Made by a program: the position numbers and the translations under genes. Of a stretch of 64,000 nt of DNA, positions 43,501-54,832 are shown piece by piece (position 1 is the first letter of the stretch; each line of letters begins with the position of its first letter). Source of the DNA: Punica granatum (taxonomy: Eukaryota; Streptophyta; Magnoliopsida; Myrtales; Lythraceae); assembly GCF_007655135.1 (NCBI RefSeq), contig NC_045129.1:27129391-27193390 (forward strand), given 5' to 3'. The notes beneath the pieces are model-generated. The model was given only the letters and a program-made list of their open reading frames with translations, was not told the DNA's origin and made no database searches.

Positions 43501-44851
43501 AATACCACGATCTATGGATAGAAAGGGGTAGCCCGTTCGGGTGCGAGTTTCATTCGCCTGGCCCATTTCATCCACTTTCAGTGTTTCTATCCTCTTATCG
43601 TAGATTCGGTAGTTAGCATTATTATTTCTATCACAAAACATGTAAAATCGGATTAATCATGCACTTGATTAAGTTAGATACATTGTTTGATAATCAACCC
43701 CGGTTAATAACTGATTAAATTACGTACATTCAGCCTAATACAGAACTTGTCTGTATTTGTCTGTTTTTCTTCAGTTTTATCAGTTTTCTTCTATTTTCCA
43801 TTTGCTCTTGCTGATTTGTCACGGCTCGGGTCCGAACCATAGGTTACGTAATACACGGGGTCCAACGCCCCAAATCACAGAACAAGAGGTCCAACGCCTC
43901 CTAACTCACTGAGCGCGAGCAACCCGAGTGCGGAATGGGATCTAGCCTCGAGTCACCATCATACTCCAAGTATGGCCTATGTGGAAGGCGATTTGGATTG
44001 GATGTGTGAAATGTGTTTAGATATCACCCGGGAGCTCGATCGGTCCAACGGTGACAGTAGGAATCAATCGGTTCTCCTACCGACCATTGGTTCGATCGAA
44101 CCCAACCCCCGGCTCTTTGAGCCCGCGTTGCCTTAATTTATTTATCGGTCATTCAAAACACACAGTAAGCCGGAGCGGAATATTGATCCAATGTGAGTTG
44201 ATCAGGGATTCATTTATTCAATTGTAATTTGTATTTCTTTGAGAGTACATTGTAAGGAACTTTATTTGTACATTCATTTGTAAGGATCCCCAATCGGTGA
44301 ACGAGAGAGGTCCGACCGCAGAATTAATCAAATCGATTTGTTTATCTAGAAGGCAAGTAATTTAATGTTTCGTGGTTTCGGCTCGCATGGGGAATCGACC
44401 ACCATGGCTCGACGTATCGTAGCTAGGATAGCGAGCCGTTTCTTCGATGCGCGGACTTACTTTCCTTTCGGATTCCTAATTTGAATCAATCAATTCACCG
44501 ACTTTAGGGTGTCAAAACGGGCAAGGAGAACGCAACATAACTCACGCGGTAAATAAACAATTAATGACAAGCCTAGCAAATTAGAGTACTAAAAGGGCGT
44601 GCGGGATATAGGCCCGCACGTAATAGAACCCCCGAATTCGGAATTTTCGGTTTTGTACGACCATTGCCTTAGTATTTAGGTGTACCCCTACCCCTAGACC
44701 CGGGCGACTCAACGGCCCTCGACCTACGGGTCGAAAACAGTAAGTAGCGACTCCTTCTCACGCGTCCCAGGGAAGGTGGACACTCCCAAGCCGCGCTGCA
44801 TTAGGCGTGCGCATTGCATGCCCCGACGAGATGCAAATTCGGGTGCGCACA
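40554..44851 (+). repeat. B3 LTR, right part
   Basis: It continues the family B LTR from about 10556-equivalent (AAATTCGGAxCCCTAA, CTAATTGCACTTA) to the terminus GCGCACA at 44851. A TATA-like TTTATAAG is at 40642. Four 190-bp units lie at 41381-42030, and the conserved stem-loop is at 42147. It is clearly diverged from B1. No primer-binding site follows, so 44851 is the outer end of a 3' or solo LTR, and the next base is antisense LTR. Confidence 0.8.
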
Positions 44852-45780
44852 GACCTCATGGATGTGGGAAAACATGGAAATTCGGGAAATGACTTCAATC
44901 GGGGCAAGAAAACCGGTTATAACCCGAAGAACCAAAAAAGACTCACGGTCACCTTTCCTCAAAAGGAAACCGTGAGCTTCCTTGATCGTTCCGGTTTAAA
45001 ACGAACCTCCCCGACTTCGATTTAAACATTTCCCGACATACTAACTTGTAATATGTTAATAAGCATGCATAATATAACATGGAAAATGCATAAAATCATG
45101 ATCTTGTATGTAAATCGATGTTAAACCGCCTTATTGCCCCACAAAGCGCAAGAAAACGTAAAAGTCCTAACCCCTCTAAGTTGGGAATGGTTATACATAG
45201 TTCCGGGATGTGGTATGGGACTGTTGGAAGTTGGGTTGGACCACTAGCGGGTTGGGTTCGTGCTGTTTTGGCTTGCACAGACTCGAATGGCAGCAACAGA
45301 CCCGACTGGGAATTTCTGACCTGACTGGGCACTCGGGAGAAAACAGACCGGTTCGGACGACTTGGGTGGCTTTTCGGAAAGTGCTCGGATGTTCCAGATA
45401 GCCAAGAGGACAACACATGTAGATTTTTCGGAAATCAAAAGTAAAGTTGGGTTAGCAAAACAAAAACAGACCGTGCTGGGTCAAAACAGACCCGACTTAT
45501 AGTCCGGAAAGAAACGACTCTCCCGGAGGCTCCTGGTGGCTCTCGGTGGTATTTTGTTGCAAGGTCTGTGGCTCCCGACTCCTAAGAGACCCTCGGAGGT
45601 GGCTGTGGTGGTCGTTTTTGTGAGAAGAGTCTTGGGTTGACCCGTATAGCCTTGCAAAGATCATACAAAATAGAGCATGCCCAGGAATAGACCCGATTGG
45701 ACAAGTTTCAGGTCGTCCATCACAACAGTGGCTCCTGATGGTATTTTACTGCAAGGTCGGTGGCCCACGTTAGCTAAGGG
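44852..45780 (-). repeat. B4: antisense family B-type LTR fragment
   Basis: Reverse-complemented, it shows the family B order: TAGGAGTCnnAGCC, GTCGGGTCTGTTTT, CTTAGAGGGGTTAGG, then GGGAAATGTTTAAA and the CCGTGAG segments. It is bounded left by the B3 terminus and right by the copia LTR. Confidence 0.7.
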
Positions 45781-47424
45781 TGCTAGTTTGACGGGGCCTA
45801 CGGAAGCGTAACAGGAATAGAAATTCAAAATTTCCTAACCGTGAAACTAAATCCCAAGACCTACTAGTAGAATGAGAATAGATAAAGTGTACCTGGAATC
45901 TTTTAAACTGTTGACCGAGCGTCCTACGCGTGACGCCTCTACCGGTATCCACACCGACTTCGTCGACGAGTCTTCGAGATCAGCGGTACTAGCGGCCAAC
46001 GCTCGAAGGAAACACTGGTGTGACTCCAATAACAATAAGACTAATGGACGTCTTCAAATCGAACAATTCGATTCGAACTCTCGTACACCCATACACAAAA
46101 CATATATCCACACATACATATGTCATACATATATATATCCATCCATTTTTTCTGCCGCTTTTCATGGGCTATATATATAAGCCATTGAAAGGCTTACGAA
46201 TACATGCAACATGCCACTTGGAGAGCATTTGGATCCCATGCAAAATGCCGAGTGTTGCCTTGCAAGGATGTGCTACGTGGCGACTGATTCGGACCACGTG
46301 TGTCTTTGTGTCGTGTATCAAATGGAGTCCATTAAATCTAATAATTCAAGTCTAATTAGTCGGCAAATTTAATCTCATTAAATATCCGATTAACTAATCA
46401 AACCGTAACTCGTCTAATCTCTATTAGACAGATTTAGTGTTTCAAAACCATCTCGTCGATTTGGTCGTAGTGTGTGACCTTGTAGGTTCCCGATTACGTT
46501 GACAGTAATATCGAAATCTCTATTTCAATATTACAAACAGTGAGCGGCATCTAGCAATGCATCGCTGCTACTCAAGTAATTGGAAAGTCAATTTCTCGAT
46601 GAACCTGTGACCTATGTTACCGTGCAGTATAGTCCCTTTATCCTCTATATCTTTATTGAGCCCAAGGCATGGTCGTTGTCATCCTTGTATGGCTCAATCT
46701 CTCTTTCTTGGTTTACCAGGTAAGTCTATTAGAACAAATGAGCTCGATATCCCTATATCGACTCATTTGGGTATGCATACACTTATAGACTCTGCCCACC
46801 AAGCGGCCGTGAGATATCACTCCCATTACGTAGGAGTGATAAATCCTATCTTGGTCACTCACATTCCTCTCCATGCTTTGTGGTATACCCAATAACTGTC
46901 TTTATAATTAGCCTGTTACGGTGGTGTTTGACGGTATCAAAGTATACGACATTACATGTAGGAAACTATAGTGACCTCAAGTCAAAGGACCACTGCACCA
47001 TAGTCACTATGAGATCTGCTAATGACAGTCACGTAATGACCCATGTAGCAGTCTCATTACGGGCCAATCTAGTACATATTACTCCTAATGTATACCTGCG
47101 GTATGACTCGATGTCTCCACATCCATGACCTGTGAGACTTAGTCATCAATCTACACCCACACTAGTCTAACCGCATTATTGTTGTCATAATTAATGATAA
47201 TACTTTGACTAGGGACATTTAGGAATAGTGTTCAGTCATTATAGGATCTCACAATCAAGTCACACTTGATGCCTGTTGAACCTACTATTCCAAGGACGTT
47301 ATTGTGTAAAATTAATATTCAGCGCAATCCATACAATAACAAAAAATGCCTCGTATTATAATTAAATATATGTCATATTACAGAATTGATAACAGATTGT
47401 CTCTAGGGCATATACCAATTCACA
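45781..47424 (-). repeat. copia 3' LTR, complete, 1.64 kb
   Basis: On the minus strand it starts TGTGAATTGGTATATGCCC and ends CAAACTAGCA. A TATA-like run (TTATATATATA, minus strand) lies at 46170-46180, with a counterpart at 52509-52519 in the other LTR. Confidence 0.9.
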
Positions 47425-47441
47425 ACAATCTCCCACTTGCA
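47425..47441 (-). other. copia polypurine tract
   Basis: The minus strand reads TGCAAGTGGGAGATTGT immediately before the LTR, a standard plant copia form. Confidence 0.8.
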
Positions 47442-50400
47442 CTAAAGCCAATCTGGCATATCCCTAATGCCTAAGGATCTAGTGTGAGCCTCGTGCTTGC
47501 GCTGTACAAGAAGCTTAGTAAGTGGATCTGCGAGATTCTCATCTATTGGTATTCTGCATATCTTCACATCTCTTTTGTCGACAATTTCGCGAATGAGTTG
47601 GAAGCACCTGAGTATATGTTTGGATCGCTGGTGAGACCTGGGTTCTTTATCCTGCGCAATGGCTCCATTGTTATCACAATAGAGATCCACTGGATCTGCG
47701 ATGCTAGGAACCACAACAAGTTCTGTTACTAACTTCTTGATCCAAACGGCCTCCTTTGTGGCGTTAGAGGCAGCGATATACTCGGCCTCTGTGGTAGAGT
47801 CGGCTACTGTCTCCTGCTTGGAACTCTTCCAACTCATAGCACCTCCATTAAGGCATAATACATACCCTAATTACGATCTACTATTGTCCTTATCGGACTG
47901 GAAGCTAACATCGGTGTAATCTCTTACAACGAGCTCTTCTTCGCCCCCATATACCAAGAACATCTCCTTAGTCCTTCACAATTACTTAAGGATGTTCTTT
48001 ACTACGATCCAGTGTTTTTCACCTGGATCTGACTGGTACCGACTCGTCATGCTCAAAGCATACGAGGCATCAAGTCGAGTGCATAACATGGCATACATGA
48101 TGGATCCAATAGCTTATGCATATGGAATCCTACTCATGCGATGCCACTCCTCCTGAGTAGAAGGACTTTGAGCTTTGAAAGGCTTATGCCATGTAACATG
48201 GGCAGCGATCCTTTCTTAGAATCATGCATGCTAAAGCGCCGAAGCACTTTATCTATATATGCACTCTGACTTAAGCCAAGCAGTCTCCTGAATCTATCTC
48301 TATAGATCTTGATACCTAACACGTAGGTAGCTTCGCCTAAGTCTTTCATGGAGAAACACATTCCCAACCAAGTCTTCACAAACTGTAGGGAAGGAATGTC
48401 ATTTCCGATCAGAAATATGTCATCTACATACAACACTAGGAAGATCACTGCGCTCCCACTAACCTTCTTGTAAACACAGGGTTCATCTTCATTCTTAATG
48501 AAGCCAAACTCTTTGACTGCATCATCAAAGCGAACATTCCAACTCCTAGAAGCTTCCTTCGGTCCATAAATAGACCGTTGCAGCTTACAAACCTTTCTGG
48601 CACTTTATGGATCGACAAAACCCTTAGGTTATGTCATGTACACATCCTCGAGGAGTCTTCCATTCAGAAAAGTAGTTTTGACGTCCATCTGCCAGATCTC
48701 ATAGTCATAGTAAGCTGCAATTGCAAGCAAGATCCTAATAGATTTAAGCATAGCCATCGGGGAAAAGGTTTCGTCATAGTCAACACCATGAACTTGTCTG
48801 AAACCTTTCGCCACCAGCCGACCCTTAAAGGTAATCACATTACCGTCCATGTCGGTCTTCTTCTTGAAGACCCACTTACACTCAATGGGCTTTACCACTT
48901 CAGGTGGATCAACCAAAGTCCACACTTGGTTAGTGTACATGGACTCCATCTCAGATCTCATGGCCTCCAGCCATTTCTCGGAGTCTGGGCCTATCACGAC
49001 TTCCGTATAGGTTGTAGACTCATCATTATCTATGAGCAATACATCATTATCTTGAGTCACGAGAAATCCATATCTCTCGGGCTCATGACGTATCCTACCA
49101 GACCTACAAGGCTCCTGTGTCACCTGTGTAGAAGATTGTACCACAACACCTTGTGGTTGTTCTGTGACCTTACCCGTCGACTGGTCAATGTCATTTTGTG
49201 GTAGAACTTCCCCAAGTCCTAATTTCCTCCCACTTGTTCCTTTGAAGAGAAACTCTTTCTCAAGGAATACCGCAGTTCGAGCGACAAACACTTTTCCCTC
49301 GGTGGGATTATAGAAATAGTATCCTCGTGTTTCCTTAAGATACCCTATAAAGTAACATTTATCCGATTTAGGGCCAAGCTTATCCGAAGACAATTTATTC
49401 ACGTAAGCTTCGCAACCCCATACCTTTAGAAAAGACATATTGGGACTCCTCCCATACCACATCTCATATGGTGTCTTTTCAACTGATTTCGATGGAGCAT
49501 GATTTAATATGAGAGCCGCTATCTGTAGAGCATATCCCCAGAAGGAGTCCGGTAAGTCTACATGACTCATCAAAGACCGAACCATATCTAATAATGTTCG
49601 ATTCTTCCACTCAGCTACACCATTCCACTGTGGTGTACCAGGTGGAGTCAGTTGGGATAGAATCCCACACTGTCTAAGATAGTTCGCAAACTCATAGCTC
49701 AAATATTCACCTCCTCGATCTGATCGAAGAACTTTAATACTCTTACCCAACTGATTCTCCACTTCATTCTTAAATTTCTTGAACTTTTCAAAGGATTCGG
49801 ATTTGTGTTTCATCAAATACACATATCCAAATCTACTGAAATCATCAGTAAATGTAATGAAGTAGAGATACCCACCTCTAGCAAGCTTGTTCACTGGTCC
49901 ACATACATCGGTATGTATCAGAGCCAGAAGATCACTAGCTCGCTCACCCTTTCCAGTAAAGGGGGCCTTAGTCATTTTCTCCATTAAACAAGGTTCGCAA
50001 GTCTCGATTGATTCAAAATCAAACGAGTCCAGTAATCCATCCTTATGGAGTCTGGAGATGCGATTCTCGCTAATATGGCCTAAATGACAATGCCAGAGGT
50101 AAGTCGGGTTCGAATCATTGGACTTGAGCCGTTTGGTTTCCACGTTATAAACGGGCGTGTCTAGATCAAGAAATTACAGACCATTACTTAAATGTGCACT
50201 GCCATAAAATACATCATCCATGTACATAGAACAACACTTGTTCTTGATAGTGAAACAAAATCCCTTCTTATCCAAACAAGAAACAGATATTATGTTTCTA
50301 CTAATAGCAGACACATAATAACAGTCGTCAAGATCCAGTACAAGCCCAGTAGGAAAAGACAAGTGATAAGTCCCTACAGTTAACGCAGCAACCCTTGCTC

Positions 50401-50587
50401 CATTTCCAACTCGTAGGTCCACCTCGCCCTTTGCCAATGATCTACTGTTTCTTAGATCCTGCACATTTCCACAAATGTGAGCACCACATCTGGTATCTAA
50501 TACCCAAGATGTAGAAGCAGTAGATACATTGATCTCTATAACATGGATACCTGAAGTGGAAGTCTCACTTCCCTTCTTCTTCTTCAA
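47442..50587 (-). pseudogene. pol: copia pol remnant: protease, integrase, RT, RNase H
   Basis: Reading down the minus strand, the protease (50587-50174) has LDTRCGAH where D-T-G is required, so the active site is broken. Integrase (from about 50100) keeps HCHLGH and CEPC, then HTDVCGP, RSDRGGEY and VAEWKNR, so D, D and E are present. RT has FKGRLVAKGF, QMDVKTTFLNG and YVDD near 48425. RNase H ends with TEAEYIAAS and DNNGAIA and a TAG at 47442. In-frame TAA codons lie at 50174, 48629, 48605 and 47871, and a frameshift lies between 48134 and about 47990. No functional protein can be made. Confidence 0.9.
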
Positions 50588-50596
50588 CTCCTCCAG

Positions 50597-51391
50597 TTAT
50601 ACCTTGCAATTCTGCTTCCAGTGGCCACTGTTGCCACAGTGGAAGCAACAATCATCCTTTGCCACGTTGGCCTTGGGCTTCAATGCACCCGAGTCACACT
50701 TGGATGCGCCCCTAGCCTTCTTGCCTTTCTTCTTGCCTTTGCCCTTTTTCTTGGTCCCTTGGACCATCAAAACAAGTGTCCATTTGCTGATATCCTGCTC
50801 AGTTGTTCTCAACATGCCAAGCAGTTTAGGTAATGGTTTGTTATAGTCATTCATATTATAGTTCATGACGAACTGACTATAACTGCTGGGCAATGACTGC
50901 AGGATTAAATCTGCGGCCAACTCTTGACCTATAGGAAATCCTAGTCGTCCCAGAGTCTCCGCGTACCCAATCATATTGAGTACATGAGGACCTACCGGGC
51001 TGCCCTCAGTCAACTTTGCTTGAAAAAGTGCCTTCGATACGTCGAACCACTCATGCCGGGCCTGCTCTTGATAGAGCTGCCTGAGATGTACGATCATATC
51101 GTACGCCCCCATGTGCTCATGTTGCTTCTGAATCTCCAAATCCATGGGGGCTAGCATGAGACATCCAACACTCATGGCATCATCTTGATGCTTCCTATAA
51201 GCATCTCTCTCGGCTCGGGTGGCATTATCAGGCGGTGGCGTAGGAAGAGGTTGCTCCAAGATATATAACTTTTTCTCCTGAGTGAGAACGGTTCTCAAGT
51301 TGCGGTACCAATCCAAGAAATTATTCCCGGATAGTTTTTCCTTATCAAGGATTGATCGCAAACAGAAGGCACTAGATGTGTTTATTGCCAT
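50597..51391 (-). CDS. gag: copia gag
   Basis: I choose the Met at 51391 (MAINTSSAFCLRSILDKEKL); the open frame extends upstream to 51688 without gag-like sequence. It contains the copia gag core (NFLDWYRNLRTVL, YDMIVHLRQLYQEQAR, DLILQSLPSSYSQFVMNYNM). A Lys-rich tract and the zinc knuckle CFHCGNSGHWKQNC (C-x2-C-x4-H-x4-C) follow. A TAA at 50597-50599 separates it from the protease in the same frame; in related elements gag and pol are one frame, so this stop is probably a mutation. Confidence 0.85.
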   Translation of the reverse strand: MAINTSSAFCLRSILDKEKLSGNNFLDWYRNLRTVLTQEKKLYILEQPLPTPPPDNATRAERDAYRKHQDDAMSVGCLMLAPMDLEIQKQHEHMGAYDMIVHLRQLYQEQARHEWFDVSKALFQAKLTEGSPVGPHVLNMIGYAETLGRLGFPIGQELAADLILQSLPSSYSQFVMNYNMNDYNKPLPKLLGMLRTTEQDISKWTLVLMVQGTKKKGKGKKKGKKARGASKCDSGALKPKANVAKDDCCFHCGNSGHWKQNCKV

Positions 51392-52104
51392 GGAAACTAC
51401 CACAGAAATACACAGAATAAGTATTATAACATAACAATATTTAATGAGGACTTTATTAAATATTGCTCCTACTATTTTTATCAAATCAATGACCCTCACC
51501 ATTGATTCGAAGAATCTCTTTCTCATAGAGGTCCAAGATCCATATTTCACCAAGTTCTGAGTCAATGAGGGCTGAGACTCCCAAAACTGGCTATTTAGGT
51601 AGGGAACCCTCTTTCCCAATTGTACATTGATGCCCAACTCCTTGGTTAGTTGGGTGAATGACACCTTATTCCAATCTACCTTGTACATTGATGCCCAACT
51701 CCTTGCCTCTGAACTCCTAATCCTATTAGGCTTGCTCAGTTAAGTCCGACCCATCGGTAAACACCACGCCTTACCAGGATAGATGAGGGCACCCTGCGAG
51801 GGCTAGGTCTACACACTCATCAATCTTGGTCTTGACGAGCGTAACACGATGGAAGGCTACAGACTTAATATTATTGAGGGATTTTAACAATATTTAAATC
51901 GATCTCACCATTTACTATTATGTAACCATTACATAATAGTTTTTATGTATAACAATTGTACCACTAACAGTCAAGAAAGTACAACCATTATACTAACACA
52001 GCTATAGCCTAGTCGAGGTCTAACAGTCATGCTAGCACCAAGCACACATGTAACAAGCATAAAATCCTATTTCATGCTTCTATTACTCAGATTCAAACTA
52101 GCTA

Positions 52105-52117
52105 GGCTCTGATACCA
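52105..52117 (-). other. copia primer-binding site (initiator tRNA-Met type)
   Basis: The minus strand reads TGGTATCAGAGCC two bases after the LTR end, the usual plant copia primer site. Confidence 0.85.
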
Positions 52118-52119
52118 AT

Positions 52120-53030
52120 TGCTAGTTTCAAGGGGCCTACAGAAGCATAACAGGAATAAAAATTCAAAATTTCCTACCCGTGAAACTAGATCCCAAGACC
52201 TACTAGTAGAATGAGAATAGATAAAGTGTACCTGGAATCTTTTAAACCGTCGACCGAGTGTCCCAAGCGTGAGGCCTCTACCCATATCCACACCGACTTT
52301 GTCGATGAGTCTTCGAGATCAGCGGTGCTAGCGGCCAACGCTCGAAGGAAACACCGGTGTGACTCCGATAACAATAAGACTAATGGACGTCTTCAAATCG
52401 AACAATTCGATCCGAACTCTCGTACACCCATACACAAAACATATATCCACACATATATATGTCATACATATATATATCCATCCATTTTTTCTACCGCTTT
52501 TCATGGGCTATATATATAAGCCATTGAAAGGCTTAAGAATGCATGCAACATGCCACTTGGAGAGCATTTGCATCCCATGCAAAATACCAAGTGTTGCCTT
52601 GCAAGGATGTGCTACGTGGCAACCGATTCGGACCACGTGTGTCTTTGTGTTGTGTATCAAATTGAGTCCATTAAATCTAATAATTCGAGTCTAATTAGTC
52701 GGAAAATTTAATCTCATTAAATATCCGATTATCTAATCACACCGTAACTCGTTTAATCTCTATTAGACGGATTTAGTGTTTCAAAATCATCTCGTCGATT
52801 TGGTCGTAGTGTGTGAGCCTGTAGGTTCCCGATTACGTTGACAGTAATATTGAAATCTCTATTTTAATATTACAAATAGTGAGTGGCATCTATCAATGCA
52901 TCGCTGCTACTCAAGTAATCGGAAAGTCAATTTTTCGATGAACCTTGTGACTTATGTTACCGTGCAGTATAATTCATTTGTCCTCTATATCTCTATTGAG
53001 CCTAAGGCATGGTCGTTGTCATCCTTGTAT
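52120..53030 (-). repeat. copia 5' LTR, truncated to 911 bp
   Basis: It aligns with 45781-46680 and stops after GTCATCCTTGTAT. The outer 0.73 kb is missing, and the sequence continues as antisense family A LTR. Confidence 0.9.
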
Positions 53031-54447
53031 ATTTTTGAGCAAGTTGAGCAAGAAGACTTGGGGAGGGCGGTTTGGGCAAAGGGGCGGCTGCCCAAGGGTT
53101 ACCGTTGGTCCCATGGGTTGTGAGGGAGAGTCTAGATGAAGTTCGAGTCAAGATTGATCGCGTGTTCGAAGCTCGTGGCTCAAATGAGCATCAAATTGTC
53201 GATGTGCGCGTGAAAAACGATTCAAACGAGCCCAAGAATGCCCATTTTGCATAAGAAAATGTTTGGGTGGTTTTGAGGCTCAAAAGCCGATTTTGCTCTT
53301 TTCAAGCGATCAGAGCAAAGTTAGTCGTTTCAGAGAGCGCATCTCATATCGGCATTCCGCATTGATCATTTTGACGTGTATTGTCAATCAGACTGAATAA
53401 TTGACCAATAAACTATTATTGCAAATGTGAAGCCGGAGATGTCCTAAGAGTCCTCAGCCGGATTTCTCAAATTGCTTGTTGAGTTGCTTGGATGATCCGG
53501 AGATCGCTGCTATCTCTGTTCATTAAGAACAAACCTCGAAGGACCGTCAATGTGCATTTAGAATCATTCTAGAATCATTGTGAGGCCTAGATGACTTATG
53601 CAGTTCAATTTGAGAATTTCACACTGAGCCCTAGGATGGCTAGCACTGTGTAGGGCAGTCATCCGGCGTCAAGTTTCAGCCAAAAGAACCTCCGGTTATT
53701 GATTTCCGTTAAAAACCTTCTTTTCTGCTCTTCGGAGGTCACTCGGGAAACTGAAAGGGATTATGCAGTCTGATTTGCCCAATTGCGTCTGTCCGCTGTA
53801 GTTTTTGGGGTAATGCATGGCTAACTTCGTTTGCCGATGTTTCATCAGACCAGTCTCCGGCTATGATTTTCTGTTGGAAGGTATGCTTCTTCTGTCACTC
53901 GGGAGTCATTCAAGAAGTCTGTGTGACTTCCAAGAAGCAGTCTGAAACGATACTCATGATCTGTAGAATTGCGGCGTATGACTGTGTCTGATACTGGACA
54001 TTAGCTTTTGTCTGATGAATGGGCATTTTTGGACTTCCACTAAAAAGTTGTTTTTATTCAGAAAATTGCTCTGTATAGAGCAGATGATCTGCGAAATGTA
54101 TTTGAATACACTTTTCATCTGTTTAGCACCACAAGGTATTTTTGAAGCCCAATATTGACTATCTTCTGATGGTCGAGTGAACCAGTAGAAAATAGCACGG
54201 TCGGCGTTGTATTCTGAAAATGTCGATTTGGAAGTTGTTTGGGCTCTCTGTTTGCTCTGTATATCGCTGGATGGTTTTAGAAGTTCTTCTGTCGTATGCT
54301 TGAATCATTCGCTTGTCTCTATTGACTTGAAAATGAATAGTAATTCACTACATTGTCGAGCCTTCTTCTGTATCGATGTTCAAGTCATGGGCTGAATCAC
54401 TGCAGATGCTACTATTGGAATTGGTTTGCCAAAATAGGGTGCTGACA
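53031..54447 (-). repeat. A3: antisense family A 3' LTR, first 1.4 kb
   Basis: Reversed, it begins TGTCAGCACCCTATTTTGG at 54447 and follows the A1 LTR past GTGGGACC. It is diverged from A1 and closer to A5. It contains the segment that the A1 5' LTR has lost. Confidence 0.85.
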
Positions 54448-54832
54448 GTTACCCCTCTTTGGTTGGATGCTCGGATAGAGGATTCGGCCAAAGATTTGTA
54501 GAAGAACCCCGTTTTGGTCCCCAACAGTTACCACAACACTCCACTGGCCATTTCCTCTCCTCGTATTTGGATTATGTCGGGAATAATAAAGTTGAAGCTT
54601 GAAGTTGCGCAAGGTGTGGGTGAAAGGACAACAATCGGGATGATCCCGACTGTCCAAGTAATAGGTTGATGATAGACAAGCAAATACCGAGGTGATCTCG
54701 GATGTGCCAGATGCGAAAAGACAACAATCGGGATGATCCCGGCTGTCCAAGTAGTAAGCTGATAGACAAGCAATGCCGAAATGATCTCGAATATGCCATA
54801 TGAGAAAGGACAATAGTCGGGATGATCCCGCC
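54448..54832 (-). other. A3: 3' interior with polypurine tract and hairpin array
   Basis: Reversed, the polypurine tract is AACCAAAGAGGGGTAAC. The array has a unit of about 90 bp: CGGGAT-G-ATCCCG at 54636, 54729 and 54818, and CCGAG-GTGAT-CTCGG at 54687 with a decayed copy near 54780. It is cut at 54832 by the exact terminus of A4. Confidence 0.8.

Larger units (their letters stand above)
45781..53030 (-). mobile_element. degenerate Ty1/copia retrotransposon, 5' LTR truncated
   Basis: It is oriented on the minus strand. The 3' LTR is 45781-47424, the interior 47425-52119, and the remaining 5' LTR 52120-53030. It has a tRNA-Met-type primer site and gag with a CCHC knuckle. Pol order is protease-integrase-RT-RNase H, which defines copia. 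Multiple stops and a frameshift inactivate it. LTRs differ by roughly 7% in the first 270 bp, so it is much older than A1 and B1. It lies in B4 on the left; its right edge is a truncation against A3. Confidence 0.9.
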
